Below are positions 19,353 to 27,340 of a DNA stretch of 64,000 bases, one piece after another. This DNA is from Legionella parisiensis (GTDB lineage Bacteria > Pseudomonadota > Gammaproteobacteria > Legionellales > Legionellaceae), in assembly GCF_001467945.1 (NCBI RefSeq), contig NZ_LNYQ01000012.1:62001-126000 (forward strand), in the 5' to 3' direction. A program made the translations under genes and the position numbers. Every line of letters begins with the position of its first letter. Positions within the stretch are counted from its first letter, which is position 1. The notes below the pieces were generated by a model. That model made no database searches and was not told the origin of the DNA. It saw only the letters and a program-made list of their open reading frames with translations.

Positions 19353-19559
19353 ATGTCAGATAAAATTCGTGGTACAGTAAAGTGGTTTAATGAGTCCAAA
19401 GGTTTCGGTTTTTTAGAAAGTGGCGGTAAAGATTATTTTGTGCATTTCAGTGCAATTCTAGGCTCTGGGTTTAAAACTCTTGCTGAAGGTGCAACAGTAA
19501 TGTTCAAGCCAAGTAACGGACAAAAAGGTCCTCAAGCTGAAGAAGTTGAAGTAGTCTAA
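19353..19559 (+). CDS. Cold-shock domain protein (Csp family)
   Basis: 68 residues, a single cold-shock domain. [15 protein letters not shown] carries the RNP1 motif (KGFGFL, 16-21) and YFVHF (28-32) is RNP2. Such proteins bind single-stranded RNA/DNA and melt mRNA structure. AGGA lies 8 bases before the ATG. The AT-rich leader could form temperature-sensitive structure. The precise paralogue (CspA, C, D or E) is not decidable from sequence alone. Confidence 0.93.
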   Translation: MSDKIRGTVKWFNESKGFGFLESGGKDYFVHFSAILGSGFKTLAEGATVMFKPSNGQKGPQAEEVEVV

Positions 19560-19584
19560 CTCAGTTTACTGAAATTCCTTATTT

Positions 19585-19608
19585 GCTTAAGTATGACAGT
19601 ATTTAAGC
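19585..19608 (+). terminator. Stem-loop after cold-shock gene
   Basis: GCTTAAGTA and TATTTAAGC pair (one G-T) around TGACAG; a TTTTTT run follows about 11 bases later. A weak but plausible terminator. Confidence 0.45.
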
Positions 19609-19933
19609 GGATAGGGAGTTTTTTGCTTTGTAATTCTATAAAAATAAATCCTTATCCAAATCCATCCCGCAATAATCATCAATAACTCTCTGTTTTTTCA
19701 TTAGTTATAATATACGCCCGTAAAAAATTGTGTGACCGATTATGTGTACACTGACTAATGAGCGAAATGAATGGAATTATTGGCCGAAAATTAATACCTT
19801 AACTTGAATCATAAGGTGTATTTCTTGATTACCCCAAAACCATCATTTGGTTTTACGCTGACTGCATGGAAATTTTTTTCGAAATCATGTTGCAGAAGTG
19901 ACTGGAATAATTAATAAAATGAGTAATAATAAA

Positions 19934-20135
19934 ATGACACACCTTAATGAGTTATTATTGAATTTCAATCGAGTTAGTCAGGTATGATGACACAATTATC
20001 AGCAAGATTATGTTCATGAAGAATGTAATAAGTTATTTCCAGAAGGTCTTCTTGTTTAAAAAAACTTGGTGACATTTTGGATAAAGAAACAGGCCTAATC
20101 CATGAAGAGGCTAAAATACAAGGAGTGGTAACATG
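19934..20135 (+). pseudogene. Possible decayed reading frame ahead of FMN reductase
   Basis: From the ATG at 19934 a frame reads MTHLNELLLNFNRVSQV, is broken by two stops, and continues HNYQQDYVHEECNKLFPEG. At the A-run near 20060 it would need a one-base shift to continue as KLGDILDKETGLIHEEAK, and it ends in TGA overlapping the next gene's ATG. The overlap and the plausible protein-like text suggest a former upstream operon partner, but no family is recognised and chance is possible. The rest of the 19560-20132 gap shows nothing definite. Confidence 0.3.
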
Positions 20136-20693
20136 AGTAAAAAAATCGCAGTTATTGTTGGAAGCCTACGTAAGGAATCTTACAACAGAAAAATGGCAAA
20201 AGTACTTATTTCCCTGGCCCCTAAATCGTTAAATCTGCAAATTGTTGAAATTGGTGATTTGCCCCTATACAACCAAGATCTGGATGATGAAAATAGACCA
20301 CCTGCCGCCTGGGTTCAATTTCGTGAACAAATGAAAACATACCAAGGCGTGTTATTTGTTACTCCAGAATACAATCGCTCAGTTCCTGGTGTGCTTAAAA
20401 ATGCGGTTGATGTAGGCTCTCGCCCTTATGGTAAAAGTATTTGGAGTAAGCTGCCTGGTGCAGTGATAAGCGTTTCTCCTGGAGCTATTGGAGGATTTGG
20501 AGCTAACAATCACTTAAGGCAATCATTTGTTTTCCTGGATATTCCAACCCTGCAACAACCAGAAACCTATATAGGAATGGCAGCAGATTTGTTTGACGAA
20601 CAGGGAATCATCAAAAAAGAAGATACACAAAAGTTCTTGCAAAAATTTATGGATACTTATGCCGATTGGGTTGAGCTAAATACTAAGAACTAA
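20133..20693 (+). CDS. NADPH-dependent FMN reductase family protein
   Basis: 186 residues, a flavodoxin-like fold. GSLRKESYNRKMA (11-23) is the phosphate-binding loop for FMN, and TPEYNRSVPGVLKNAVDVGS is the family signature (azoreductase/chromate reductase-like, ChrR/YieF type). It is a cytoplasmic NAD(P)H:quinone or azo-dye reductase in oxidative-stress defence by family. AAGGAG precedes the ATG by 8 bases, a strong site. A broken frame overlaps its start. Confidence 0.88.
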   Translation: MSKKIAVIVGSLRKESYNRKMAKVLISLAPKSLNLQIVEIGDLPLYNQDLDDENRPPAAWVQFREQMKTYQGVLFVTPEYNRSVPGVLKNAVDVGSRPYGKSIWSKLPGAVISVSPGAIGGFGANNHLRQSFVFLDIPTLQQPETYIGMAADLFDEQGIIKKEDTQKFLQKFMDTYADWVELNTKN

Positions 20694-20893
20694 TTCTCAA
20701 GGAAAACAAGGTGTGACTTTTTATAAGCATGCAAAAGGATATCGCTCATTTAGGGATGCCATTATAAATTTTTGATGTTTTGAAGCCTATCAAAGCCATA
20801 GAGAATATTGTTTTTTTGATTTGCTACATGTCGAACACCTCGACTTTTGGCTGAGACACTTGATAAATGGTTTGAAATATGAGAATTAAAAAG

Positions 20894-20960
20894 CCATAAT
20901 GTATGTTATAGAACCTTGGATTGATTGAGGTACTATTCTACATATCCATAATGTATGTTA
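20894..20960 (+). promoter_or_regulatory. 15-bp direct repeat upstream of secreted protein gene
   Basis: CCATAATGTATGTTA occurs exactly twice, at 20894-20908 and 20946-20960, start-to-start distance 52 bp (about five helical turns), with the second copy 28 bp before the start codon at 20989. Each copy is followed 14-19 bases later by a TGAGGT word. It may be a binding site pair for a regulator, or a small local duplication. Confidence 0.45.
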
Positions 20961-20988
20961 CTAGACTGTCAATGTAATGAGGTGCTTT

Positions 20989-21555
20989 ATGAGAAAAATA
21001 TTATTGGCTTCTTGCCTCCTGTTTACTTCAGGCGCTTTTGCAGATAGCTGTACTTTCAATTTAAAATTTAATGCGAAATGGGCTAATTTCAAAAATTGGA
21101 TTATTATCATCACAGATGTTTCCAATCCTGATGTTAAAGAAGTGGTGGGAGGACCATTACTATCTTATGGCAAATATCCGGAAAATGATACATTGGTAGT
21201 AAAAGTTCCGAACTGCACGAAAAGCACGCAACTTGGTCTTTTTGCTCATGCCCCAGGGAAGACCACAGCTGCTGTCAATGAAGCATCTAGTAACACCAAT
21301 GACACCAGCTTTAAAGTGCAAGCCTTTGCACCCAATAGCTTCTTGGAAGGAATGTCTCGTTGCGTAGGTGATATAAGTCCGCAAAGTAATTCAAATATAG
21401 AATTAACTGTGGGAAGTATTGGCGACCCAGGTGACTTCGCATTTACGACTAAGCCTACAGGTAGTGAGCCTGACTCTTGGACAAAAGCTCAGTTAGGGGT
21501 CGTTTGCCAAAACCCTCATGTAGCCACTGTTGACTCAGATGATACTGCGAACTAG
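20989..21555 (+). CDS. Small secreted protein of unknown function
   Basis: 188 residues from the ATG at 20989, chosen because GAGGTG sits 5 bases upstream and the signal peptide (MRKILLASCLLFTSGAFA, cleavage before DSC) starts there. Mature residues look beta-rich, with cysteines in DSCTFNLK, VPNCTK, SRCVGD and GVVCQN that could form two disulfides. No family recognised. A direct-repeat pair lies in the promoter region and a hairpin follows the gene, so it is likely a single-gene unit, exported to the periplasm or beyond. Confidence 0.65.
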   Translation: MRKILLASCLLFTSGAFADSCTFNLKFNAKWANFKNWIIIITDVSNPDVKEVVGGPLLSYGKYPENDTLVVKVPNCTKSTQLGLFAHAPGKTTAAVNEASSNTNDTSFKVQAFAPNSFLEGMSRCVGDISPQSNSNIELTVGSIGDPGDFAFTTKPTGSEPDSWTKAQLGVVCQNPHVATVDSDDTAN

Positions 21556-21563
21556 CTAACAGC

Positions 21564-21625
21564 TTAGGTTTGTTGGCATTTCATATATCTGTGAAGCCAC
21601 CAAAAAGAAATGTCAACATACCTAA
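21564..21625 (+). terminator. Long stem-loop after secreted protein gene
   Basis: TTAGGT plus TGTTGGCATTTC pair with GAAATGTCAACA plus ACCTAA (one mismatch) around a loop of 24 bases. No T-run; likely a 3'-end structure. Confidence 0.45.
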
Positions 21626-21778
21626 CAAATTTATGATTCATTTACAGATTAATTCTTTATTATGTTAACTTAATAATTACAGCCACTCCCATTTTTATTT
21701 TTTTCCAAGATCAATTATGATGCAAACACCAATTAGCCATACGAAAAAAATAGGGAATAACAGAAAAAGAATTCATAT

Positions 21779-24142
21779 ATGAAACAACTTAATTACCCTA
21801 CTTTAATTGGTGTTTTCTTAATCAGCTTCTCCATATTAGTCCTGGAAATCACATTAACAAAAATATTTTCTGTTACCTTATGGTACCACTACTCTTATTT
21901 TGTTATCTCTTTAGCGATGTTTGGTATGGGATTTGGAGGGATGTTAGTCTATCGTTTGGAAGAGCAATTTAAATGCTCGATTAGAAAAAATTTATACATC
22001 CTCAGCATTATTCTTGCTTTGAGTATCATCTTAAGTTTGTATGCGGTCATTGTTTACCACTTACCTAGTGCAATCAATTGGCAAAGCATCTTGCAATTTA
22101 CAGGCGTGTATTTATTATGCACAGCACCTTTTGTCTTCAGCAGCATGATCCTTTCCCTATTGTTTTTAAATTTACCTGATAAGGCAAACACAATTTACAG
22201 TTTCGACTTACAAGGAGCTGCGATTGGTTGCATTGCTTGTGTGTTATTGATTAGCTATTTCACAGCGCCACAAGTTTTATTAATTGCTAGCTTAACCTCT
22301 GTTGTCGCAGCTATTTTATTTGAACTACCAAAAATTCGTATTTATTCCGTAGTACTCCTGGTTACCAGCCTTTTGCTTGTCCTCATCGGCAATTCTTTCT
22401 TTAAAGTGACTCAGACTAAAAATTATTCAGAGTTACAGTATAATAATCTTTATGAAAAGTGGTCCCCACTGTCTCGCATTACTGTCTCATCTGAAATATA
22501 CTTTAGAGGTTCACATGATGAATCCCCATTTGGTTGGGGTCTAAGCAGCACTTATAAACCAAAACATGAATTTAAACAATTGTGGATTCAGCAAGACGCG
22601 AGCGCGTGTACACCAATCGTTCCTTTCAATGGTAATTACCAGGAAGTTGATTTTTTAAAATATGATATTACTTCCCTGCCTTATTATTTAAGAAAAAATG
22701 CCAATGTCTTTATCCTGGGTGTGGGTGGTGGCCGCGATGTATTAACCGCATTAGCTTTTGATAGTAAACAGATAACAGGAGTTGACATTCATCCAGTAAT
22801 GGTTGATTTGATTAAAAATAAATATGCTAACTATGCTGGAAATATTTATAACAATGATAAAGTTCACGTTGCGGTTTCTGAAGGCCGCAGTTATCTCGAG
22901 GTTGAGAAAAAAACCTATGATATTATCCAAATTCCTTTAATTGATAGTTGGGCTGCAACCGTAGCAGGTGCTTTTGCCATGGCAGAAAATAGCATTTACA
23001 CGGTTGAAGCATTTAAAACCTATTTAAAATTTTTAAATCCTTCTGGCATATTAAGTGTTACCCGTTTCTATTTTAAGCCAGACAATCAAACAATCAAAAT
23101 CGTTTTACTTGCTCGGGTTGCTCTTGAACAAAGCGGGATTACCTCTCCAGAAAAAAATATAGTCGTCGTTAAAAATAAAGGAAACAATAATATCGATGTA
23201 GCAACAGTATTAGTTAAAAAAGAGCCTTTCTCTTTGCAAGAAATAAATGAGATTAAAGAAACAGCCCATAAATTAGCATTTGATATTGTTTATCTTCCCT
23301 CTGGAGATAACAATGAAACACTCTTCCAAACGGCGCTAACCACTAAAAACCTTAATCAGTTCACAGAAAACTATTACTATGATATTAGACCAACTACCGA
23401 TGATAGGCCGTTTTTCTTTCAGATGTTCTATTTTTCCAAGGTCAAAGACCTCTTGTTAGATAAACAAATCACAGGCCAAATATTTAACTATTATGGCGTA
23501 AGCATAGTGTTCATTTTACTCATAACCTCTACCATATTAGTCCTATTATTCTATTTTTTGCCGCTGTTGTTATCCAAGACTACAACTAAGCCTCCTCTCT
23601 TATGGGGAATATATTTTTCATTATTAGGTTTAGGCTTTATGTTAATAGAAATGCCCATCCTCCAAATTGGATCAGTGTATTTAGGAGGACCAACCTATGG
23701 TTTGGCCGTAGGCTTGTTTTGTTTGCTATTTTTTGGCGGCCTGGGCAGTATTTTATTTAATTCTCCTCAGCCCGAACAAACTGATCGAGTTTTAAAAAGA
23801 GGTTTAATTATGGTTATATTCTTGGCTATAGCTTTGCCTTTTTATCTACATTGGTTAATGTATGCTACTTTTGGATACAACTGGTATTTAAAGTTAGTAC
23901 TATTCGTTCTCATTCTTTTTCCTTTAGGACTATACATGGGAATTGCCTTGCCTTCGGGGATGCGCCTAGCTCGTTATCAAAACACAAAAAGCATTCCCTG
24001 GTTCTGGGCTTTGAATTGTGCCTTTTCTGTTTTGGGGTCCATTATTGCAATGGCAACATCCATGATATTTGGCTACAGCATCACCCTGATTTTAGCTTCA
24101 GTAATGTATCTGCTTGCTTGGATGCTCCTTTTTTATAAATGA
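21779..24142 (+). CDS. Membrane protein with spermidine-synthase-like domain
   Basis: 787 residues. Six or seven membrane segments (about 10-205) come first, then a soluble Rossmann domain with FILGVGGGRDVLTAL (about residues 310-325) and GVDIHPVMVDL typical of SAM or decarboxylated-SAM binding, then IPLIDSWAATVAGAFAMAE where spermidine synthases have their aminopropyl-acceptor loop. About seven more membrane segments follow. Such hybrid proteins are widespread but their reaction is not established; aminopropyl transfer to a polyamine or a membrane-linked substrate is possible. Its 3' end overlaps the convergent next gene by 10 bases. Confidence 0.8.
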   Translation: MKQLNYPTLIGVFLISFSILVLEITLTKIFSVTLWYHYSYFVISLAMFGMGFGGMLVYRLEEQFKCSIRKNLYILSIILALSIILSLYAVIVYHLPSAINWQSILQFTGVYLLCTAPFVFSSMILSLLFLNLPDKANTIYSFDLQGAAIGCIACVLLISYFTAPQVLLIASLTSVVAAILFELPKIRIYSVVLLVTSLLLVLIGNSFFKVTQTKNYSELQYNNLYEKWSPLSRITVSSEIYFRGSHDESPFGWGLSSTYKPKHEFKQLWIQQDASACTPIVPFNGNYQEVDFLKYDITSLPYYLRKNANVFILGVGGGRDVLTALAFDSKQITGVDIHPVMVDLIKNKYANYAGNIYNNDKVHVAVSEGRSYLEVEKKTYDIIQIPLIDSWAATVAGAFAMAENSIYTVEAFKTYLKFLNPSGILSVTRFYFKPDNQTIKIVLLARVALEQSGITSPEKNIVVVKNKGNNNIDVATVLVKKEPFSLQEINEIKETAHKLAFDIVYLPSGDNNETLFQTALTTKNLNQFTENYYYDIRPTTDDRPFFFQMFYFSKVKDLLLDKQITGQIFNYYGVSIVFILLITSTILVLLFYFLPLLLSKTTTKPPLLWGIYFSLLGLGFMLIEMPILQIGSVYLGGPTYGLAVGLFCLLFFGGLGSILFNSPQPEQTDRVLKRGLIMVIFLAIALPFYLHWLMYATFGYNWYLKLVLFVLILFPLGLYMGIALPSGMRLARYQNTKSIPWFWALNCAFSVLGSIIAMATSMIFGYSITLILASVMYLLAWMLLFYK

Positions 24143-25221
24143 GATAACCAAATAACCCATTTATTTAGAGGCTGGCGAAAAAGCAAAACCACTATTAAAG
24201 AAATAAGGACAGCATATCGATCTATATAATAGAAGGCTCCGCAACTTATTTCAGGAATAATTGGGTTCAAATTACACAGCCAACGTTTTAAAGCGATACA
24301 TACCGGTAGGTAGAGTAATAACACAATTTCGCCAAATAGTCGTATCTCAGGAAAATTACCTATCATGAGTAACGCGATAAAATAAAACAATAAAACATAG
24401 CGTAAGGGCCTGAATAGAAGAGGTATATAGTCATAGAAGGCAAACCAAAACAAAGGAAGTCCTGCAAAACAAAACATAAACAATAAAATATGTTGTAAGT
24501 TTAATAACCAAAACAAGTTTACTTGAAAATGGGTATAATGACTCGACCTAAAGTACCATTCTAATAGAACTCCTGGAGTACCATGCAAAAAAGACAAAAC
24601 AAGCCAACGGGCAAGAACGTAGGCTACAAAAGCAAAGATCAATTGTTTATAAACCAAATGCAGATTTTTCCAATGCAGGGCTGGAATAATTAGTACTAAT
24701 AGAAGACTGCTTTCGCGGTTAATCGTGGCGATAAATATTAAGGGTATATAATATAACCACTTCGAACGCAGACAAAGATATAAACCCAGAGTGAGAAAAA
24801 AAAGAGTAGGTGTATCATAATAAAAGAAAAATGTGGCGGGACCATCAGTAGTATATCGATAATTAACCACTGTGGTGAGAGGCAATAAAAGAAGAAATAA
24901 CCAGCTGAGCAACTGAGATTGACGTAGGCTAAATTCATATTGTAATAATTTCAGCAGGGCAAAATATAATAAACTGATAAATATCCATTCAATTAAGAAA
25001 AATAATTTTTCCAGCTCAACAGGAAGAAAATAGGCTAGAAAATTAACCAACAGTGGTACAAGTAACCGTTGGCCAAAAGGCATAGGAGCTAAAAAATTAA
25101 CTACCTTATCTAACTCTACCTTATAAAAAACTCCAGTCAGTTTAACGTGCATATAGGCATAACCGAGAAGCAAAACAAGCGTTATAAAGCGCGTTTTATA
25201 CCGAAAAAGATCCTCATTCAT
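24133..25221 (-). CDS. Polytopic membrane protein, possible GT-C-like glycosyltransferase
   Basis: 362 residues from the ATG at 25221, which has GAGGG 8 bases upstream; a second ATG at 25236 lacks a site. About ten hydrophobic segments are present. YRYTTDGPATFFFYYDTP in the first half holds acidic residues between membrane segments, as in GT-C glycosyltransferases, and INRESS follows. No firm family call. The unusual aromatic and leucine richness fits an integral membrane enzyme. It is convergent with, and overlaps by 10 bases, the spermidine-synthase-like gene. Confidence 0.6.
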   Translation of the reverse strand: MNEDLFRYKTRFITLVLLLGYAYMHVKLTGVFYKVELDKVVNFLAPMPFGQRLLVPLLVNFLAYFLPVELEKLFFLIEWIFISLLYFALLKLLQYEFSLRQSQLLSWLFLLLLPLTTVVNYRYTTDGPATFFFYYDTPTLFFLTLGLYLCLRSKWLYYIPLIFIATINRESSLLLVLIIPALHWKNLHLVYKQLIFAFVAYVLARWLVLSFLHGTPGVLLEWYFRSSHYTHFQVNLFWLLNLQHILLFMFCFAGLPLFWFAFYDYIPLLFRPLRYVLLFYFIALLMIGNFPEIRLFGEIVLLLYLPVCIALKRWLCNLNPIIPEISCGAFYYIDRYAVLISLIVVLLFRQPLNKWVIWLSHL

Positions 25222-25672
25222 CCTGCATTCCCTCATGCTCTGAGTATTAGCTTGAATATTGAAATAATCATAATTATTACGCCTTACGCCTTGTCATGAG
25301 CTTCGACTTATTTGACAACAAATCGTCACCAATTAAGTATCTGGAATTAGAGTTTTAAACTGGATAGAAGAGTAATAATCATATTAACTTATTAGCACTA
25401 GATACAGTCAACAATATTTTTTCAATTACCCTATACTGCATGAGATACATTACAAACTACATATCCTAAAATGGAGCAAATAAAATCAGGTCTCTACTTT
25501 AGCCGGACTCACTACCCGTATGACAGAGTTAAATTATGATTTCAGATTCAAAAACAGTATAATTATTCCCCATATGTTGAATCTTTACAAAGTAAAATAG
25601 GTGGAAAATAGGAACATAAAGAGGTAAATTGCACTAATTACCTCTATCAGTAAGAAATAAGAGAGAGAAACT
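25222..25672. other. 451-bp gap, regulatory region of ribH; no gene seen
   Basis: AT-rich, with stops in all frames. No FMN-riboswitch core (AGGGGC...GAAATTCCC type words) was found, so ribH is probably not under a classical FMN element here. A hairpin lies near the 3' end. Confidence 0.5.
25620..25645 (+). promoter_or_regulatory. Hairpin in ribH leader
   Basis: AGAGGTAA (25620-25627) and TTACCTCT (25638-25645) pair perfectly around a 10-nt loop, 27 bases before the ribH start and just ahead of the GAGAGAG ribosome site. It might affect ribH translation. Confidence 0.35.
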
Positions 25673-26143
25673 ATGCAAAATACAAAGATCGCAGAAGATA
25701 CATCCATTGTAAGTTCTTTTCCCATTGCGATCATTACCAGTGTTTTCAATCAAGACGTTACAAAAGCCTTGCAAGAAGGAGCAATATCTCAACTCCTAAA
25801 ACGTGGCTTTAATGAAAGCGACATCAAGTCATTTGAAGTTCCTGGGGCGGTAGAGATTCCATTAGTTGCAAAACGTCTGGCCATGCAAAAAGCGGTACAA
25901 TCAATTATTACCCTAGGTGCAGTGATTCGTGGCGAAACCAGTCATTATGATCTGGTGTGTCATATGGTAAGCCAAGGATGCTTACAAGTATCATTGGAAT
26001 ATAATATTCCCGTCCTTTTTGGCGTACTGACCACGGATAATGAAGAACAAGCATGGGACAGATTAGGTGGAAAAGCTGGGCATAAAGGTGTAGACGTAGC
26101 CAATGCTGCTATTTCATTGCACCACACATTAAGTCAATTGTAA
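25673..26143 (+). CDS. ribH: 6,7-dimethyl-8-ribityllumazine synthase
   Basis: 156 residues, normal for lumazine synthase, the penultimate step of riboflavin synthesis. Motifs are SVFNQDVTKAL, FEVPGAVEIP, GAVIRGETSHYDLVC (substrate and phosphate site, histidine included) and PVLFGVLTTDNEEQAWDRLGG. It precedes the FMN-dependent isomerase gene by 17 bases and is apart from ribE (44762-45376). It may be the only ribH or a second copy; the window cannot tell. Confidence 0.95.
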   Translation: MQNTKIAEDTSIVSSFPIAIITSVFNQDVTKALQEGAISQLLKRGFNESDIKSFEVPGAVEIPLVAKRLAMQKAVQSIITLGAVIRGETSHYDLVCHMVSQGCLQVSLEYNIPVLFGVLTTDNEEQAWDRLGGKAGHKGVDVANAAISLHHTLSQL

Positions 26144-26160
26144 CACAGGCATATAAACCG

Positions 26161-27186
26161 ATGACGAATAACTATGAGCAGTTTGAACAACGCAAACAAG
26201 ATCACATCAAATTGGCCTTAATGCCTGAAAATCAAACTACAGAGCTCAGTACATTTGATGGCATCAATCTGATTCATGATGCCTTACCTGATTTAAATTT
26301 TGATGAAATCAGTATCAAAGGCTCACGCTTTGGCCAAACAGTTGAAAAACCTTTTCTTATTAGCTCCATGACTGCGGGCCATCGCCGTGCGCAACATATC
26401 AATCAAAACCTCATTGAGGCGTGTGCCTTGCGTGGTTGGGCAATGGGGGTAGGCTCTCAAAGACGCGAACTTACTGACCCTAAAGCAGCATTTGAGTGGC
26501 AAGATTTACGTCGCAACTTCCCTCAGGTTAGCTTGTACAGCAATTTAGGAATAGCACAATTAGTCACGACATCATTGAGTGAGATTCAACGCTTGACGGA
26601 TGCCTTGCACGCCGATGCATTAATTATCCATTGTAATCCCTTACAAGAATGCATGCAGCCTGAAGGCACAACAACCTATAAGGGATGCTGGCAGGCTTTG
26701 GCAGACTTGGTAAAAAAACTACCCATACCGATCATCGTTAAAGAAACAGGGTGTGGTTTTTCTCATGGAACGATGATGCGTTTAAATGAAATCGGCATTG
26801 CCGCGATTGACGTCGGCGGCCTGGGAGGAACACACTGGGGACGAATTGAGGGACATAGGGCAGTCCATGACCCAATTCGTCAACAGGCGGCAATTACCTT
26901 TCGCAACTGGGGAATTGATACTGTAACCTCAGTAAGACAAGCCACAGCGTTAAATCCTTCTTTCGAAATTTGGGGTTCAGGCGGCGTCGTAAATGGTTTA
27001 AACGCAGCCAAGCTTTTTGCGCTTGGTGCAACAACCGTTGGCTATGCACGTCCCTTACTCGAAGCCGCTCTGGAGTCTTCTGAGCAAGTGAGTCTATGCA
27101 TGCAAACAATTGAGTATGAATTAAAAGTCGCAATGTTTTGTACCGGGAGCCGTGTTTTAAGCGATTTGTCCCAAAAATTGGGGTAA
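26161..27186 (+). CDS. fni: Type 2 isopentenyl-diphosphate delta-isomerase
   Basis: 341 residues. This FMN- and NADPH-dependent enzyme interconverts IPP and DMAPP and usually goes with a mevalonate pathway. Family features: RKQDHIKLAL near the start, SSMTAGHRRA, GVGSQRRELTDP, HCNPLQECMQPEG, KETGCGFSHGT, DVGGLGGTHWGRIE, and the FMN phosphate site WGSGGVVNG. Co-transcribed with ribH, whose pathway supplies its flavin. The following frame (27200-27340) appears cut off, so an operon of isoprenoid genes may once have continued here. Confidence 0.94.
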   Translation: MTNNYEQFEQRKQDHIKLALMPENQTTELSTFDGINLIHDALPDLNFDEISIKGSRFGQTVEKPFLISSMTAGHRRAQHINQNLIEACALRGWAMGVGSQRRELTDPKAAFEWQDLRRNFPQVSLYSNLGIAQLVTTSLSEIQRLTDALHADALIIHCNPLQECMQPEGTTTYKGCWQALADLVKKLPIPIIVKETGCGFSHGTMMRLNEIGIAAIDVGGLGGTHWGRIEGHRAVHDPIRQQAAITFRNWGIDTVTSVRQATALNPSFEIWGSGGVVNGLNAAKLFALGATTVGYARPLLEAALESSEQVSLCMQTIEYELKVAMFCTGSRVLSDLSQKLG

Positions 27187-27199
27187 TAGAAAATTATTC

Positions 27200-27340
27200 A
27201 TGCCCCATCAAGAAAAAATACAAATCTATATTAATGAAGCAGAACGAATAACTCTCAGTAACTGTTTTGTGCCTCAATTTTTAGCCTCCCTTGCCGCATC
27301 GCAGTGGCGACTGGAAACAGAACATTCCACTTATGAATGA
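27200..27340 (+). pseudogene. Truncated ORF downstream of fni at the border of the polysaccharide locus
   Basis: 46 codons starting ATG 13 bases after the fni stop: MPHQEKIQIYINEAERITLS and then CFVPQFLASLAASQ. The text reads like a genuine N-terminus but ends after 46 residues, with its last 86 bases antisense to the polymerase gene stopping at 27255. It could be the 5' stump of the next gene of a former fni operon, cut when the polysaccharide genes were placed here. No family could be assigned, and there is no clear ribosome site. Confidence 0.4.

Noticed and set aside
25237..25672. FMN riboswitch ahead of ribH
   Set aside because: The conserved core words of the FMN element are not present; only a simple hairpin is seen.
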